Origin: Palsa-504 sp963847965 | GTDB lineage: Bacteria; Actinomycetota; Actinomycetes; Streptosporangiales; Streptosporangiaceae | Assembly: GCA_963847965.1 (NCBI GenBank) | Contig: CAWKCG010000003.1 | Coordinates: forward strand, 186,001-250,000 | Length of the DNA: 64,000 nt | Direction: 5' to 3' | Shown here: piece by piece, positions 41,800 to 48,370 of the stretch | Layout of the letters: each line of letters opens with the position of its first letter | How positions within the stretch are numbered: the stretch's first letter is position 1 | Made by a program: the position numbers and the translations under genes | Notes under the pieces: model-generated | Database searches by the model: none | Told to the model about the DNA's origin: nothing | The model's input: the letters and a program-made list of their open reading frames with translations, nothing else

Positions 41800-42900
41800 G
41801 TGAACGGGACCGGAGGATTGTGGCTTCGTTTCCTGTCCGGGCCGGACATCGACTCGCTCGGCATCATGAACGCCGAGATCCTCGCCGCGGTGGAAGACGC
41901 CGTGCGCGCGCACGGCGAAGGGCGGGTGGTCGTCGAGCCGCGGGTGCACCTCGTCCCGGACAATAACGGCGCCGGTCACTTCAACGTGCTCCGCGGTTAC
42001 CTGCCGGCGCTCGGCGTGGACGGCGGACAGGGAGCGAGCGGCGGCCCGGGCGTGAGCGGCGGCCGTGGCGTGAGCGGCGGCCGTGGCGTGAGCGGCGGCC
42101 GTGGTGTGAGCGGCATCAAGGTCGTCGGCGACTTCGTGTCGAACTATGCGGTCGGGCTGCCCAGCGAGCTCGGGCTGCTGACGCTGTACGACCCGGAAAC
42201 GGGCGTCCCGCTGTCGATCATGGACGCGACGATGATCACGGCCTGCCGGACGGGCGCCATGACGGCGGTGGGGGCCCGCTACCTGGCCCGACAGGACTCC
42301 AGGGTGCTCGGGCACGTGGGGGCCCGCGGTACCGCGTTCTGGAACGTCATCCTGCTCGACCAGCTGTTCAACCTGGACGAGATCCGGGTCACCAGCCGCA
42401 GGCCGGAGTCGCGCGTCGCCTTCGCGCGGGAACTGGCCGCGGTCACCTCGACCCGCATCCGGGTCACGGCCACCGCCGAGGAGACCTTCGACGGTGCCGA
42501 CATCCTGGTCGAGGCGTCACGCCTAAGGGTGCCTGAGCCGCTGCTGCGCACCGCCTGGGTCAAGCCCGGCGCCTTCGTCGTCCCCTACGGCACGGTCAGC
42601 GCGGTCGAGCTCAACCTGCTCGACGTGATGGACAAGGTGGTGGTGGACGACTGGCGGGAGGCGCAGTCGGGAAGGTTCGGGGCGCTGCGCCCGCACGTGG
42701 ACAGCGGGCGCCTCACCGCCGCCTCGCTCTACGCTGAGCTCGGCCAGATCGTCACCGGGCGCGTGCCCGGCCGGGAACGCGCCGACGAGCGGATCCTGTT
42801 CTGGCACCGCGGACTCGCCATCCTCGACATCGCCGTCGGCCTGGCGATCCTGCGCCGCGCGGAGGAGCAGGACGCGGGAACGATGCTCAGGTACCGGTAG
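41800..42900 (+). CDS. Ornithine cyclodeaminase/mu-crystallin-family protein
   Basis: A protein of about 366 residues from GTG 41800 (VNGTGGLWLRFLSGPD). It shows the family core: IVVSVNG start, EPRVHLVPDNNGAGHFNVLRGYLPALG, KVVGDFVSNYAVGLPSELGLLTLYDPETGVPLSIMDATMITACRTGAMTAVGARYLA, and a Rossmann motif VLGHVGARGTAFWN that departs from the usual GxGxQ. Members include ornithine cyclodeaminase, alanine dehydrogenase and ketimine reductases. A 70-residue insert before residue 110 contains four GVSGGR hexapeptides from an 18-bp minisatellite, inside the catalytic domain. Its stop lies 2 bases before the lyase ATG, so the two are co-translated. The substrate is unknown. Confidence 0.78.
   Translation: MNGTGGLWLRFLSGPDIDSLGIMNAEILAAVEDAVRAHGEGRVVVEPRVHLVPDNNGAGHFNVLRGYLPALGVDGGQGASGGPGVSGGRGVSGGRGVSGGRGVSGIKVVGDFVSNYAVGLPSELGLLTLYDPETGVPLSIMDATMITACRTGAMTAVGARYLARQDSRVLGHVGARGTAFWNVILLDQLFNLDEIRVTSRRPESRVAFARELAAVTSTRIRVTATAEETFDGADILVEASRLRVPEPLLRTAWVKPGAFVVPYGTVSAVELNLLDVMDKVVVDDWREAQSGRFGALRPHVDSGRLTAASLYAELGQIVTGRVPGRERADERILFWHRGLAILDIAVGLAILRRAEEQDAGTMLRYR
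42031..42120. repeat. 18-bp minisatellite inside the cyclodeaminase-like gene
   Basis: Five units at 42031, 42049, 42067, 42085 and 42103. The three middle units are identical (GGCGTGAGCGGCGGCCGT); the first and last are diverged. In frame they encode GVSGGR. Confidence 0.9.
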
Positions 42901-42902
42901 CG

Positions 42903-44366
42903 ATGCCTGAGCTGGTGCTTACCGAGGCGGGCGACGCGGACCTCCGGCTCATCAGGGCCGTCGCCGCCGGCCAAGCTGTCGACATTGGGCCGGACCTGCT
43001 CAAGGTCGTGCAGGACCGCTGCGCCGAGGCACGGCGGGCGCTGGCCGACCGGCGGCTGGTGTACGGCGTGAACACGGGCCTGGGGGCGCTGGCCTCGGTC
43101 CGCCTGACCGAACAGCAGCAGCGCTCCCACCAGCGCAACCTGCTGCTGGCCCGGGCCACGGGCGGTCCGCCGTGGCTGGAAGAGCCCGAGGTGCGGGCGA
43201 TCTTCGCGGTCAGGCTGCTGACGTTCCTGTCCGGCGACGCCGGCGTATCGGGCGAGCTCTGCCAGCGGCTCGCCGACTTCCTCAATCACGGCATCGTGCC
43301 GGCCGTGCCGCGCGCCGGCATGGGGGCCGCGGGCGAGATCATGCAGCTAGCCCACGCCTTCGGGCCGCTGGTCGGGATCGGCCAGGTGCTGGGGCCTGGG
43401 CCGGACGGTACCCTGCGGCCCGCGCGCCAGGTGCTTGAGGAGTGCGGGCTCGGCGAGTTCGGCCTGGGCCCGAAGGAAGGCCTCGCCCTCATCGAGGGCG
43501 AGCCGGGGACCACTGGCCTTTGCGTGCTCCGCCTGGAGGAGGCCGCCGCGCTCGCCTCGCTGATGGAGGCGTCCGCGGCGCTGTCGATCGTCGCGGCCCG
43601 GGCGTCGCGCGATCCCTACAGCGCCGCGTGCGCGCGCGGCGACGACCTGCTCGCTTCGGTGCTGGGCCGGCTGCGCGCTCTGGTCGGCGACGACCCGGCG
43701 CCGCGGTCCTTGCAGGCTCCGGTGTCGTTCCGGGTCGCCGGGCTCGTGCTCACCCAGGTCCTGCGGGCCGCCGGCCTGCTCGAGGCGGCCGTGCACCGCG
43801 CCCTGGCCGGGGTCACCGACTCCCCCGCGTACCTGGACGGGCGGTTCATCGGGACCGCCGGGTTCTACGGAATCGACCTGGCCGCGCACTGCGACCAGCT
43901 CACCGCGGCGTTCTGCCACGCGGCGGAGGTGGCGGCGGCCCGCCTCCACCGGCTGCTGGATCCCGCGGTGACCGGGCTGCCCGCCCAGCTGGCCCGCCAT
44001 CCGGGCCCCGAGGCCGGGATGTCCCCGGTCCACAAGCGCGCCGCCGGGGAGGTGCACGCCATGCGCCTCTTGGCGGTCGCTACCCCGGTCGGCTTGATCG
44101 AGACCTCCGGCGGCCAGGAGGACGTCCAGTCGTTCGCCTGGGAGGCCGCCGAGAAGCTCCGCGCTGCGCTGCGCCACGCCCGCGCCGTCACGGCGTGCGA
44201 GCTGCTGGCCGGTTACCAGGCCATGGCCCTGCCAGGGAGCCCGTCCCCGGCCGGGTGCGTGCCGCTAATGGACTGGCTGGCGGGAATCATCGGCCCGATT
44301 GAAGGCGACCGGCCGTTCGGCCAAGACATCGAGCGCCTCATCCGCGCTCCCTTGCCCCCCGGCTGA
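42903..44366 (+). CDS. HAL/PAL-family homologue with AAG in place of the MIO-forming ASG
   Basis: A 487-residue protein of the histidine/phenylalanine ammonia-lyase family. Family marks are kept: VYGVNTGLGALA (Tyr54), IVPAVPRAGMGAAGEIMQLAH, PKEGLALIEGEPGTTGL and SGGQEDVQSFAWEAAEKL. However, residues 142-144 read Ala-Ala-Gly, where active lyases have Ala-Ser-Gly and cyclise to the MIO electrophile. In addition the Asn of LINGT is Glu198, and the Arg of YSLRC is replaced (DPYSAAC). These residues are needed for ammonia elimination in characterised enzymes, so standard lyase activity is unlikely. It may be a pseudoenzyme, a regulator or a new reaction. It is coupled to the cyclodeaminase-like gene upstream. 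Confidence 0.85.
   Translation: MPELVLTEAGDADLRLIRAVAAGQAVDIGPDLLKVVQDRCAEARRALADRRLVYGVNTGLGALASVRLTEQQQRSHQRNLLLARATGGPPWLEEPEVRAIFAVRLLTFLSGDAGVSGELCQRLADFLNHGIVPAVPRAGMGAAGEIMQLAHAFGPLVGIGQVLGPGPDGTLRPARQVLEECGLGEFGLGPKEGLALIEGEPGTTGLCVLRLEEAAALASLMEASAALSIVAARASRDPYSAACARGDDLLASVLGRLRALVGDDPAPRSLQAPVSFRVAGLVLTQVLRAAGLLEAAVHRALAGVTDSPAYLDGRFIGTAGFYGIDLAAHCDQLTAAFCHAAEVAAARLHRLLDPAVTGLPAQLARHPGPEAGMSPVHKRAAGEVHAMRLLAVATPVGLIETSGGQEDVQSFAWEAAEKLRAALRHARAVTACELLAGYQAMALPGSPSPAGCVPLMDWLAGIIGPIEGDRPFGQDIERLIRAPLPPG
44194..44224. repeat. First copy of a 31-bp direct repeat flanking VapBC
   Basis: CGTGCGAGCTGCTGGCCGGT and the next bases in the lyase 3' region match 45094-45124 with about 26 of 31 identities, including GCGAGCTGCTGGCCG and TACCAGG. 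The copies are 900 bp apart and enclose the vapBC pair. Confidence 0.6.
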
Positions 44367-44377
44367 CCGCGCTCCGG

Positions 44378-44818
44378 TCAGCGTGCGGGGCGAGTGACGA
44401 TGCGCACCGTCGGCATGGCCGAAGCCAGGCGAACCATGTCATCTGGATCGGCGGTCACAACCACCGCACGGCCGTGCATCGACGCCACGGCGATCGAATG
44501 CGCATCAACGACGTCCTCCGTGCCCGCGCCCACGCCGAACAGGACCGCACCAACGCGACGCGCGAGGTCGAAGTCGGTCGGAACTATGCGGACCGCAGGC
44601 CGTTGGGCGCGGGTGTCACGATGCTGCGCCAGCGCCGCTTCGACAGCACGAGTCCGCCTGGCGCCCCGGCAGCACTCGGCACATACCAGCGCTGGGACCA
44701 GCACATCGCTCTTGCGTTCCCAGGCCTCGGCCAGCAGCGCCCGCAGCCGGTCGGGCGGAGGCTGCTCGGTCAGAGCATCCAAGCCGTCAGCATCCAAGGT
44801 GAGTGGCGCGCCGGTCAT
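44378..44818 (-). CDS. vapC: VapC-type PIN-domain toxin
   Basis: A 146-residue PIN-fold ribonuclease toxin. The acidic metal-binding residues are visible in LTLDADGLDAL (Asp), VLVPALVCAECCRG (Glu), DVVDAHSIAVAS (Asp) and VVTADPDDMV (Asp). It overlaps the upstream antitoxin stop by 4 bases (ATGA), the usual VapBC order with antitoxin first. VapC toxins cleave tRNA or rRNA; the target is not predictable. Confidence 0.82.
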   Translation of the reverse strand: MTGAPLTLDADGLDALTEQPPPDRLRALLAEAWERKSDVLVPALVCAECCRGARRTRAVEAALAQHRDTRAQRPAVRIVPTDFDLARRVGAVLFGVGAGTEDVVDAHSIAVASMHGRAVVVTADPDDMVRLASAMPTVRIVTRPAR

Positions 44819-45072
44819 CCGGCGGCCACGCCCGGGCTATCTTCCGCCTCGTCGAACGCCGCGGCCGCGTCCGCCCGGACTTCGGCTGGTACCGGACCAG
44901 CTTGAGCGTCCCAGCGATCAAGAAGCTGCCGCAGCGTCGCCAGCCGGCCCAGGCGCTCCACGTGCTCGGCCAGCGCAGTGTTAACCACGGCGGACAGCTT
45001 GTCCTCGCCGAGCGCGTGCGCCATGTCGACGAGTTCCTCATCCACCGAGACGGTAATCTTACGCTTCGCCAT
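44815..45072 (-). CDS. vapB: VapB-type antitoxin, ribbon-helix-helix
   Basis: An 85-residue antitoxin. The N-terminus KRKITVSVDEELVDMAHALG followed by SAVVNTALAEHVERLG is a ribbon-helix-helix DNA-binding domain; the C-terminal part (LLDRWDAQAGPVPAEVRADA) would bind and neutralise the PIN toxin. ATG 45072 overlaps an AT-rich upstream ATACGAACATACTACT, a candidate autoregulatory operator. Toxin gene follows with ATGA overlap. Confidence 0.8.
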   Translation of the reverse strand: MAKRKITVSVDEELVDMAHALGEDKLSAVVNTALAEHVERLGRLATLRQLLDRWDAQAGPVPAEVRADAAAAFDEAEDSPGVAAG

Positions 45073-45093
45073 ACGAACATACTACTCCGCAGG

Positions 45094-45124
45094 CAGGCGA
45101 GCTGCTGGCCGACTACCAGGCGGA
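45094..45124. repeat. Second copy of the 31-bp repeat flanking VapBC
   Basis: This copy lies 22 bases upstream of the vapB start. It encodes nothing in frame with the lyase. Its partner is at 44194-44224 in the lyase gene. Duplication of a target at insertion of the VapBC segment, or a decayed tandem copy of the lyase tail, would both explain it. Confidence 0.55.
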
Positions 45125-45440
45125 GGCGCCTTCCGGGCCCCGGCGCAGGCCGGATGCCGGCCCGGTGCAATGTGCGTACCGGACCTGGGTCAGGTGCCGC
45201 AGCAGGACCCCGGGATCGTGGCCACTGGCCTCGTGGCGGTGATCGCACGGGCCGACGAGGGGTTCCAGGTCAACCAGCAGGTCCGGTTGGCCGGGGGTGC
45301 CGGTGGCCAGCCGCCAGGTTCCGTACCCGCCGGGCGGGCCAGGCCCGCCGGCCGGGGTGAAGGTGAACCCTTGGCCAGTACTGCCGGGCGGATCAGGGCC
45401 GTCCGGCGGCCCGGGTTTGCGGCGGGCGCCTCCAGATGCC
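45113..45440 (-). pseudogene. Remnant of an HNH endonuclease (DUF222/13E12 type)
   Basis: The minus strand reads a stretch typical of actinobacterial DUF222-HNH proteins: GFTFTPAGGPGPPGGYGTWR, LATGTPGQPDLLVDLEPLVG, then CDHRHEASGHDPGVLLRHLT and QVRYAHCTGPA. The reading stops shortly after CTGP, where the true family continues with the HNH zinc and catalytic residues (CxxC and H-rich block). No start codon or N-terminal DUF222 part remains. It is a decayed fragment of a multicopy family. Confidence 0.65.
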
Positions 45441-45722
45441 CGGGGTCCTGGCCGGGATCTCCATGACCGCCATCCTCACATGGAACCAGGGAGACGCCAC
45501 CCGGCTTGGATCCCGGCGCTTGCCCCGCGACGACGTGGGGACGTCGATGACGTGCGGCAGGTCAGCCAGGGGCTGTCACTGGTGCTACCCCAACGATGAC
45601 CGGCGGCTGAACTCAGTTGCTGAGTCGAGGGGACCCCGGTGGCAGTTGCGTGCGCTCCGCAAGTCCCCTACAGTGGAGACGAATCAGAGAATACGCTTTA
45701 GAGAGTAACAATCGGGGACAGC
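45431..45722. other. Spacer without recognised gene
   Basis: Short plus-strand readings here do not resemble known proteins. The only clear feature is the promoter candidate at 45646. Confidence 0.5.
45646..45674 (+). promoter_or_regulatory. Sigma-70-type promoter for the 45723 operon
   Basis: TTGCGT (45646-45651) and TACAGT (45669-45674) are 17 bp apart, close to the consensus -35 and -10 spacing, 49 bases upstream of the ATG at 45723. Confidence 0.5.
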
Positions 45723-46229
45723 ATGCCGACGATAACGGTCTCGGGTCACCAGTACAGCCTGGACTCACGCAGCGTCGAGGCCGCACTGCAAGGAGCGTTG
45801 CCCGAACCGATCCACGAGCACTTCGTCGTGGTCAACGGCCGGCGCTGGCCCCCCAAGCAGGTCTTGGCCCTGGTAACCGGGCTTGACCGGGCTGACTTCA
45901 CCACCCATCACGCGCGCCGCGTGCTCACCCGTCTTGGCTTTCCCGCCGGGCGTGCAGCAACCCGCGGGGGACGCCACCCGGTGATCCCCGCAGCCGCCAC
46001 ACCACCGCCGTCAGCCGCTTCCAGCATGGATGAGCGCCCGGCACCCTCGGCAGAGACATTGCGTCCTTTCATCGGCCTGTGGGTCGCGGTGCGCGGCGAT
46101 GAAGTGCTGGTTGCCGCGCCCTCACCGAAACAGGTCGTGGCGTGGCTGGCCCAGCACCGTCAGCGGGCGCAGTCAATGTTCCGGGTGGTGGCCTCCGAGC
46201 AGGCCATCACCGGCGCGGCCCCGCAATGA
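45723..46229 (+). CDS. Small protein with DUF5678-like C-terminal domain
   Basis: A 168-residue protein. The N-terminal 80 residues (HFVVVNGRRWPPKQVLALVT, LDRADFTTHHARRVLTRLGF) resemble a short module seen in actinobacterial proteins that also carry restriction-like domains; I cannot name it. The C-terminal part LRPFIGLWVAVRGDEVLVAAPSPKQVVAWLAQ resembles DUF5678. A Pro/Ala-rich linker joins them. Its stop overlaps the ATG of the next gene as ATGA, so the two form a coupled pair. The function is open. Confidence 0.55.
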   Translation: MPTITVSGHQYSLDSRSVEAALQGALPEPIHEHFVVVNGRRWPPKQVLALVTGLDRADFTTHHARRVLTRLGFPAGRAATRGGRHPVIPAAATPPPSAASSMDERPAPSAETLRPFIGLWVAVRGDEVLVAAPSPKQVVAWLAQHRQRAQSMFRVVASEQAITGAAPQ

Positions 46230-46654
46230 GATTCACCTTCCGGGCGCTTCCGGCAGCCAGTGGCGGCGTACTGACCCCGCGGCCCGTTGTTGACATTGCC
46301 CTGGAAGGCCTGGAGGCCGCTCCCATAGAGTGCCTGCTCGATACCGGAGCGCTCCGAACCAGGATGAGCGCGGAAATGGCCCCCCTCGCCGGCATCGAGC
46401 TATCCGGCGACCTGACCGAAGAGTTCTACATCGGAGGAGTGAAAACTGCCGGCACGATGGCCCGCGTCAATCTCATGGTGACCGATGGCACCGATGAGTT
46501 CTCCTGGGATGCGCCGGTCTGGTTCTGCGAACCGTGGCCCCACCCATTCGGGCTGGCCGGACTAGAGGGCTTCCTGCATCACTTCCTCGTGACGATCCAC
46601 GCCTACCACGGATACCTCGAAATTGAGCCTGAGCCACGGCTCCAGGACGCATAG
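46226..46654 (+). CDS. Retropepsin-like aspartic protease family protein
   Basis: A 142-residue protein from ATG 46226 (MRFTFRALPAASGG). The active-site motif of retroviral-type aspartyl proteases is IECLLDTGALRTRM (Asp-Thr-Gly, about residue 40), followed by the flap-like IGGVKTAGTMARVNL and the hydrophobic LAGLEGFLHHFLVTIHAYHGYLEIE end. Bacterial members are short soluble enzymes of unknown role, often in two-gene units like this one. Length fits one monomer, so it would work as a dimer. The longer upstream reading is a shadow of the preceding gene. Confidence 0.75.
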   Translation: MRFTFRALPAASGGVLTPRPVVDIALEGLEAAPIECLLDTGALRTRMSAEMAPLAGIELSGDLTEEFYIGGVKTAGTMARVNLMVTDGTDEFSWDAPVWFCEPWPHPFGLAGLEGFLHHFLVTIHAYHGYLEIEPEPRLQDA

Positions 46655-47059
46655 CAATCCTCACCATGACAATACCAGCCAAGCAGCACATATTCCTCTC
46701 GCGGCAATTGCTGCATGCACGTCTAACGCACATCTGGACGCACTCTCATGCATGCGTATCGCGCGCCTGCTTCAGCAGGATAGGCCCCGTACATCCTCTT
46801 GATGTTGCCTCAACCAGGCCAGGATCTCGAGCAGCGACCCGTGAGCCTGCAGCCAGCCGATGATGGATTGAGGATCGGTCCCGCGGTGATGCCGATAGCA
46901 GTGTGACGCTGAGCGACGGGCACGGCCGGGAGAACGCGCGCCGACCCGTTCTGCGTGGGCTCGGGGAGCTCGGCGCTTGCCCGCCATGGCACGCCGATAG
47001 CGTTCATCTGGGTTGCCTGCACCGGGCCATGTGCGGGGTTAGTGGTGCCGGTCGCGTCC
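46655..47059. other. 405-bp spacer with no confident gene
   Basis: Several short readings on both strands (up to 71 codons) do not resemble known proteins. Small inverted GCATGC elements occur near 46715-46760. The region separates the retropepsin pair from the convergent MazF gene. Confidence 0.5.
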
Positions 47060-47374
47060 TCAGGTAAGGGCCAGTGCTATGGCCAGGGCCTGGTTCACGC
47101 CACGCATGGAGGCCGGTGACAAGGCGCCGACGTATCCGCCGAGCTCGTCCTTGCCCAGCTGCTCGATGCAGTCGGCGTTGGCGTATCCGGTGAGCGGGTC
47201 GGCCGGGGAGAGCTTGACCCAGGTCGGCAGGTCGCGGGCAGTGGTGGTGAGCCTGATCGCGATGATGTCATCGAGCAGGCGGTTGCGCGCGTTGTTGGAT
47301 ACCACAAGCCATGGCTTGAGGCCGTAGCCGAGGTCGCAGCGGTAGACCTGGCCTCGTTGCGGGTTGGCGGTCAC
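47060..47374 (-). CDS. mazF: MazF/PemK-type toxin
   Basis: A 104-residue endoribonuclease toxin of the CcdB/PemK fold: PQRGQVYRCDLGYGLKPWLVVSNNARNRLLDDIIAIRLTT, then LPTWVKLSPADPLTGYANADCIEQLGKDELG and MRGVNQALAIALALT. GTG 47374 overlaps the antitoxin stop (GTGA). The protein is intact, which makes the frameshift in its antitoxin notable. Confidence 0.82.
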   Translation of the reverse strand: MTANPQRGQVYRCDLGYGLKPWLVVSNNARNRLLDDIIAIRLTTTARDLPTWVKLSPADPLTGYANADCIEQLGKDELGGYVGALSPASMRGVNQALAIALALT

Positions 47375-47638
47375 GTGAGCGTGTCGCGCTCTTGCCGGGC
47401 GCGGCGGCGCGCGCGCAGCACGGCGGCTTCCTCGGCCGACTCGTAAGGGTAGTGCGGGTTGTCGGCGACCGCGGCGGCGTACGCCGGCTTCCAGCTTGTC
47501 GGCCTGGAGTTGCCGCCACGCACTGTGAATGGCGTCCTGGATGGCAGCGGACCGGCTCGGGTAGTGCCCGGCGAGTTCGGCGAGCTCGCGGGACGTCTCC
47601 TCGTCGAGCCGGACTGTCATCGCGTTTGTCATACTCAT
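47371..47638 (-). CDS. mazE: MazE-type antitoxin, frameshifted
   Basis: From ATG 47638 (or 47620) the minus strand reads a ribbon-helix-helix antitoxin (MTVRLDEETSRELAELAGHY, PSRSAAIQDAIHSAWRQLQA, DKLEAG). A one-base insertion near 47488 then sends the reading out of frame. In the neighbouring frame a good C-terminus appears (YAAAVADNPHYPYESAEEAA, VLRARRRARQERDTLT) and ends at TGA overlapping the toxin start. Corrected length 88 residues. The toxin gene is intact, so a sequence error, or a partner elsewhere, should be considered. Confidence 0.7.
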
Positions 47639-47680
47639 ACGATACCACGTCAGTCATACATACACGCGCCGCCGCACTCA
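47639..47680. promoter_or_regulatory. Candidate autoregulatory site upstream of mazE
   Basis: GTCATAC recurs three times between about 47626 and 47665 (GTCATACTCATACGATACC ... GTCATACATACAC). Such repeats upstream of a ribbon-helix-helix gene are typical antitoxin operators. Confidence 0.4.
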
Positions 47681-47795
47681 GCGATGAGGCCAGCCAGCCC
47701 GCCGGGCCGAGCACTGTCAAACGTGATAGCGAAAAACTTGCTTCTAAGCGCGGCGACACGCCGCAACATACTGGATTTTGAATGGCTGGGATGCC

Positions 47796-48236
47796 TCAGA
47801 TCAGGTGCTTGCGGACCCAGTTGGTGATGATCTCGATCACCAGGACGACCGAGAAGATGAGGATGATGACGGCGCCCGTGGTCCGGTAGGCGAGGATCTG
47901 CACGCTCTGGAGCAGGAAGCCGATCGACGTGGCCACCATCGCGACGCTCGCCGACTGGAGCGTGCCCGAGATCAGGTTGCCCCGATCGGTGGTGAAGTCG
48001 GGCGGGAAGTAGAGCCTGACGGTATCCCAGATCTGCCTGAGCGAGGTGATGGCCTGGAGCGGGTTGATCTTGGCCACCCAGAGCGAGATGACGACGACCG
48101 CCAGCGCGCCCCCGGCGAAGGAGAAGCGCTGGACCCGGTCGCGAGTCCACGGCGGGCGGACCGTCCGCCGGTCGAACACCGGCGCGGCCTGGCGGGAGCC
48201 GGAGCCGATCACGGACCGGATGATGCGGTCTCCCAT
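47796..48236 (-). pseudogene. Internally deleted phosphonate permease (phnE)
   Basis: A 146-residue reading. Residues 1-98 match the start of PhnE-type permeases (RVQRFSFAGGALAVVVISLW, VAKINPLQAITSLRQIWDTV, LYFPPDFTTD, LISGTLQSASVAMVATSIGF). The last 40 residues are the end of the family (QILAYRTTGAVIILIFSVVL, VIEIITNWVRKHLI). About 120 residues of the membrane domain between them, including the EAA loop that contacts the ATPase, are missing. The frame is open through the join. It cannot form a normal permease. Confidence 0.7.
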
Positions 48237-48284
48237 CGTCGGCCGGCGGGGCAGGCCGGCGGCGGCCGAGGTGATCGGCGCGCG

Positions 48285-48364
48285 AGCATCTGCCCGGAGG
48301 GCACCTCCAGGTCCACCCCGTCCAGCGCGGTGGTCTGGCCGAACACCTTGGTCAGGTGCTCAGA
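48285..48364 (-). pseudogene. Fragment of phnC (phosphonate ABC transporter ATPase)
   Basis: The minus strand reads EHLTKVFGQTTALDGVDLEV, then PSGQML, which is the beginning of PhnC up to just before the Walker A. The frame is then lost. The Walker A, signature and Walker B are absent. It sits where the transporter genes of a phosphonate operon would begin, after phnM. Confidence 0.6.
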
Positions 48365-48370
48365 CCGGGG

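Noticed and set aside
45436..45708. 90-codon plus-strand reading
   Set aside because: No homology pattern; it spans the promoter region of the next gene.
46772..46987. 71-codon minus-strand reading
   Set aside because: No recognisable domain; composition resembles non-coding sequence.
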